Positions 55,465-57,385 of a stretch of DNA of 57,385 nt are shown here, in pieces. The first letter of the stretch is position 1; each line of letters opens with the position of its first letter. The position numbers and the translations under genes were made by a program. The notes beneath the pieces were generated by a model. The model worked only from the letters and a program-made list of their open reading frames with translations, was not told the DNA's origin and searched no databases. Source of the stretch: an uncultured Lachnospiraceae bacterium (GTDB lineage: Bacteria; Bacillota; Clostridia; Lachnospirales; Lachnospiraceae); contig CAMXQE010000027.1 of the NCBI GenBank assembly GCA_947246015.1, forward strand, positions 1-57,385, read 5' to 3'.

Positions 55465-56838
55465 TTACAGTTCCCGGCTTCTTCTTACAAACCTCGCAAT
55501 AAAAAACCCGTCCGTCTCATGTACTCCCGGCAGAAGCTGCAGACAACCGCTTCCCGCCGTTCCGGTATCCGGAACCCGCCCCAGAAATCTATGGATATCT
55601 TCCAGCTCAAACGGATAATTCTCCAAAAACCACCGCACGATTTCCTCATTTTCCTCCCTGTGTATGGTACAGGTGGTATAAATCAGCGCACCCTGCGGTT
55701 TCACATAGCGCCATACTGCATCCAGCAGTTTCTTCTGTAATTCCGGCAGCTGCTTCAAACCCTCCAAAGTTATATTATACTTGATATCCCTCTTTTTGCC
55801 AAGTATCCCCAATCCGGAACAGGGCAAATCTGCCAAAACCACATCCGCCTTCCCGAAAAGCGACGAATCATACACCGTCCCGTCGAATACTTCCGTCTCC
55901 ACATTCGCAAGTCCCAGCCGCCTTACATTCTCCCTGATAAGCGCCGCCTTTTCCTCCGAAACATCCCTGCAAAGCACCTTTCCCGTTCCCTTAAGCAGTT
56001 CCGCCGCATGTGTCCCCTTCCCTCCGGGCGCGGCGCACACATCCAGTACAAAATCCCCTTCCCTGATTCCCGCACACTCCACCGCCAGCATGGAACTCAC
56101 ATCCTGTACGGTAAACAACCCCTCCTCAAAACCGGGCGCTTTCCTCATTCCTTCCAAATGAGTCAGGCAATAAGCATACTCCAGATAAGGATGCGGTTCC
56201 ACACCGATTCCCGATTCCCGCAGCCGCTCCAGCAGCCTCGCGGCCCCACCATGCTTTCCTTCCATCACTTCCTGCTTTACCCTTATTGTCACCGGATGCA
56301 CCGCCAGCATCGCCCGCAGCATCCTCTCCGTCCGCTCCGCCCCATACTCCTTCAGCCACATGGAGACCAAAAACTCCGGCATGGAATAAACCACCGACAA
56401 ATACTTTAACGGTTCCTTCCCCCTGTCCGGATAAATCTTCCCTATCTGCTCCTTATTCCTGGCAATATTACGAAGCACCCCGTTTACGAACCCCTTTAAC
56501 TGCCCGAACTTCCGCTTCGAAGCCAGCTTCACCGCCTCATTGCAGACCGCCGCATCCGGCACCCCGTCCATAAACAAAAGCTGGTACACACTCATCCGCA
56601 TCAGACACCTGATAAGCGGCTTCATCCTCCGAACCGGCACCTTGGAATACGCATCCAGCACATAATCAATCTGAATCCGCCGCTCCACCGTTCCCTCCGT
56701 CACCCGCTTCACAAACGCCTTCTCTTTCCCCTCCAGATAATCATACTTATCCAGTACATCCCGTATCAGTAAATTACTATAAGTCCCCTCCGCTTCCATC
56801 TGAAGCAGCATATCCAAAACCAATTCCCGTACATTCAT
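55465..56838 (-). CDS. rsmB: 16S rRNA m5C967 methyltransferase RsmB
   Basis: A 457-residue enzyme with an N-terminal NusB-like domain (residues 1-140) and a SAM-dependent m5C domain. SAM motif is VLDVCAAPGGKGTHAAELL; the two catalytic cysteines lie in ADLPCSGLGILGKKRDI and YTTCTIHREENE. A short C-terminal extension ends the protein. Only a weak AAGG precedes the ATG. Confidence 0.95.
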   Translation of the reverse strand: MNVRELVLDMLLQMEAEGTYSNLLIRDVLDKYDYLEGKEKAFVKRVTEGTVERRIQIDYVLDAYSKVPVRRMKPLIRCLMRMSVYQLLFMDGVPDAAVCNEAVKLASKRKFGQLKGFVNGVLRNIARNKEQIGKIYPDRGKEPLKYLSVVYSMPEFLVSMWLKEYGAERTERMLRAMLAVHPVTIRVKQEVMEGKHGGAARLLERLRESGIGVEPHPYLEYAYCLTHLEGMRKAPGFEEGLFTVQDVSSMLAVECAGIREGDFVLDVCAAPGGKGTHAAELLKGTGKVLCRDVSEEKAALIRENVRRLGLANVETEVFDGTVYDSSLFGKADVVLADLPCSGLGILGKKRDIKYNITLEGLKQLPELQKKLLDAVWRYVKPQGALIYTTCTIHREENEEIVRWFLENYPFELEDIHRFLGRVPDTGTAGSGCLQLLPGVHETDGFFIARFVRRSREL

Positions 56839-56879
56839 ACCTTACCCAATCCTCTCTCCATCCCCCACCATATCCCCAG

Positions 56880-57080
56880 CTTCCCCAACATATCTCCCAA
56901 ACTCCTCCGACATATCTCCCCAAACTCCTCCAACATATCTCCTCCCGGCTCCCCCGACATATCTCCTCCCGGCGCCCCCAACATATCTCTCCCCCGGCTC
57001 TTCCAACATATCTCTCCCCCGGCTCTTCCAACATATCTCTCCCCCGGCTCCCCCGATATATCTCCTTCCGGCTCTTCCGA
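56880..57080. repeat. Minisatellite with drifting unit length
   Basis: Eight ATATCTC cores at 56890, 56912, 56935, 56959, 56983, 57008, 57033 and 57058, so units lengthen from 22 to 25 bases. The most regular unit is AACATATCTCTCCCCCGGCT plus CTTCC. It lies just upstream of rsmB. Confidence 0.85.
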
Positions 57081-57095
57081 CAGCGCCGGCCGCCC

Positions 57096-57385
57096 GCCGG
57101 ATGTCTGTGCCGCAGGGATTGCGGAGGGCGCCGGACGAATGGAAGAGTGGTTTTCCTGCGTAAAGCATAAGGCTCCTTTTTCTTACAGAATGGTCAAAAC
57201 AACAGGGAGAAATGGCCATGGAAGGCCATTTCAGGCTTGACGCGGCACGGATGCCGCTTCAAGCCGGCCCGACCTCCCCCGCCACCCACGCCCATTCTGT
57301 TAGAAAAATGCCTTATGCGCCCCGCAGGAAAACCACTCTTCCCTTCGTCCGGCGCCCCGCAATCCCTGCGGCACAGACCTCCGGC
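57096..57385. repeat. Long foldback: ~95-bp inverted arms with a structured loop
   Basis: The left arm (57096-57192) and right arm (57292-57385) are inverted and about 90 percent identical, with scattered single changes and small indels. The 99-base centre holds two more hairpins: GAAATGGCC/GGCCATTTC, and GGCTTGA-GCGGCA with TGCCGC-TCAAGCC. The right arm runs to the window edge, so the element may be longer. No open frame fits. Confidence 0.85.

Noticed and set aside
56880..57080. Possible CRISPR array
   Set aside because: Units are adjacent, 22-25 bases and without unique spacers; no cas genes are present in the window.
56777..57219. Minus-strand frames with repeated EICW/RYVGG units
   Set aside because: They are translations of the minisatellite, change frame because units are not multiples of three, and have no family resemblance.
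57193..57291. Invertible promoter switch within the foldback
   Set aside because: The centre contains no recognisable -10/-35 pair and no recombinase gene is nearby, so phase inversion is not supported.

Overview
The window looks like chromosome from a spore-forming, Gram-positive clostridium, most likely a member of the Lachnospiraceae. The evidence is gene content and order: a dcw (division and wall) cluster that runs into spoIIGA-sigE-sigG, two class B PBPs side by side (a division PBP and a SpoVD-like one), a PrkC/PrpC pair, DUF5688, a YlmC/YmxH gene, and RsgA, RlmN and RsmB together. Nearly every gene is on the minus strand. The exceptions are the acyltransferase/XRE-AbrB pair (1.1-2.6 kb) and ylmC (20.6 kb).

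Layout. 0-8.7 kb: HAD phosphatase, acyltransferase plus XRE-AbrB regulator, YihY membrane protein, SpoIID/LytB protein, a likely 6S RNA, a GGDEF protein with a substrate-binding sensor, and an XRE regulator with a Cys-repeat tail. 9-14.9 kb: gdhA, a hypothetical, an SH3 protein, tRNA-Arg(CCG), a DUF5688 protein and efp. 14.9-17.8 kb: aroQ-aroK-aroE-yqeG-nrdR. 18-22.5 kb: a chemoreceptor, sigG, ylmC, sigE, spoIIGA. 22.8-37.3 kb: ftsZ-divIB-murA-ftsW-murD-mraY-spoVD-pbpB-ftsL-rsmH-mraZ, read from the far end under an MraZ-box promoter. 37.7-38.9 kb: ychF.

39-48.2 kb is an AT-richer island carrying integrase and excisionase remnants. Its cargo is a macro-SEFIR protein, a two-gene ABC exporter with a Cys-rich small protein at the head of its operon, a large protein joining an integrase-type arm DNA-binding domain to a P-loop GTPase, and a truncated phytoene-desaturase-like gene. 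The promoters of the Cys-peptide/ABC operon and of the GTPase gene both carry adjacent 11-bp direct repeats with a related ACAAC core just after the -10. This suggests one regulator, possibly the GTPase's own arm domain. 48.4-56.8 kb returns to core genes: a membrane chemoreceptor-like protein, rsgA, prkC, prpC, rlmN, rsmB. The last 550 bases hold a minisatellite and a very long foldback.

Three dispersed intergenic repeat families stand out. Element A (three copies) has two interleaved stems, giving a pseudoknot or two alternative hairpins, and ends in a Shine-Dalgarno used by the next gene. Element B (five units) shows compensatory base changes in its stems and, in the clear cases, begins directly after a terminator T-tract. 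Element C (two full copies and one fragment) flanks ychF and the integrase remnants.

All calls come from reading the sequence and recalling protein families; no search or folding program was run.
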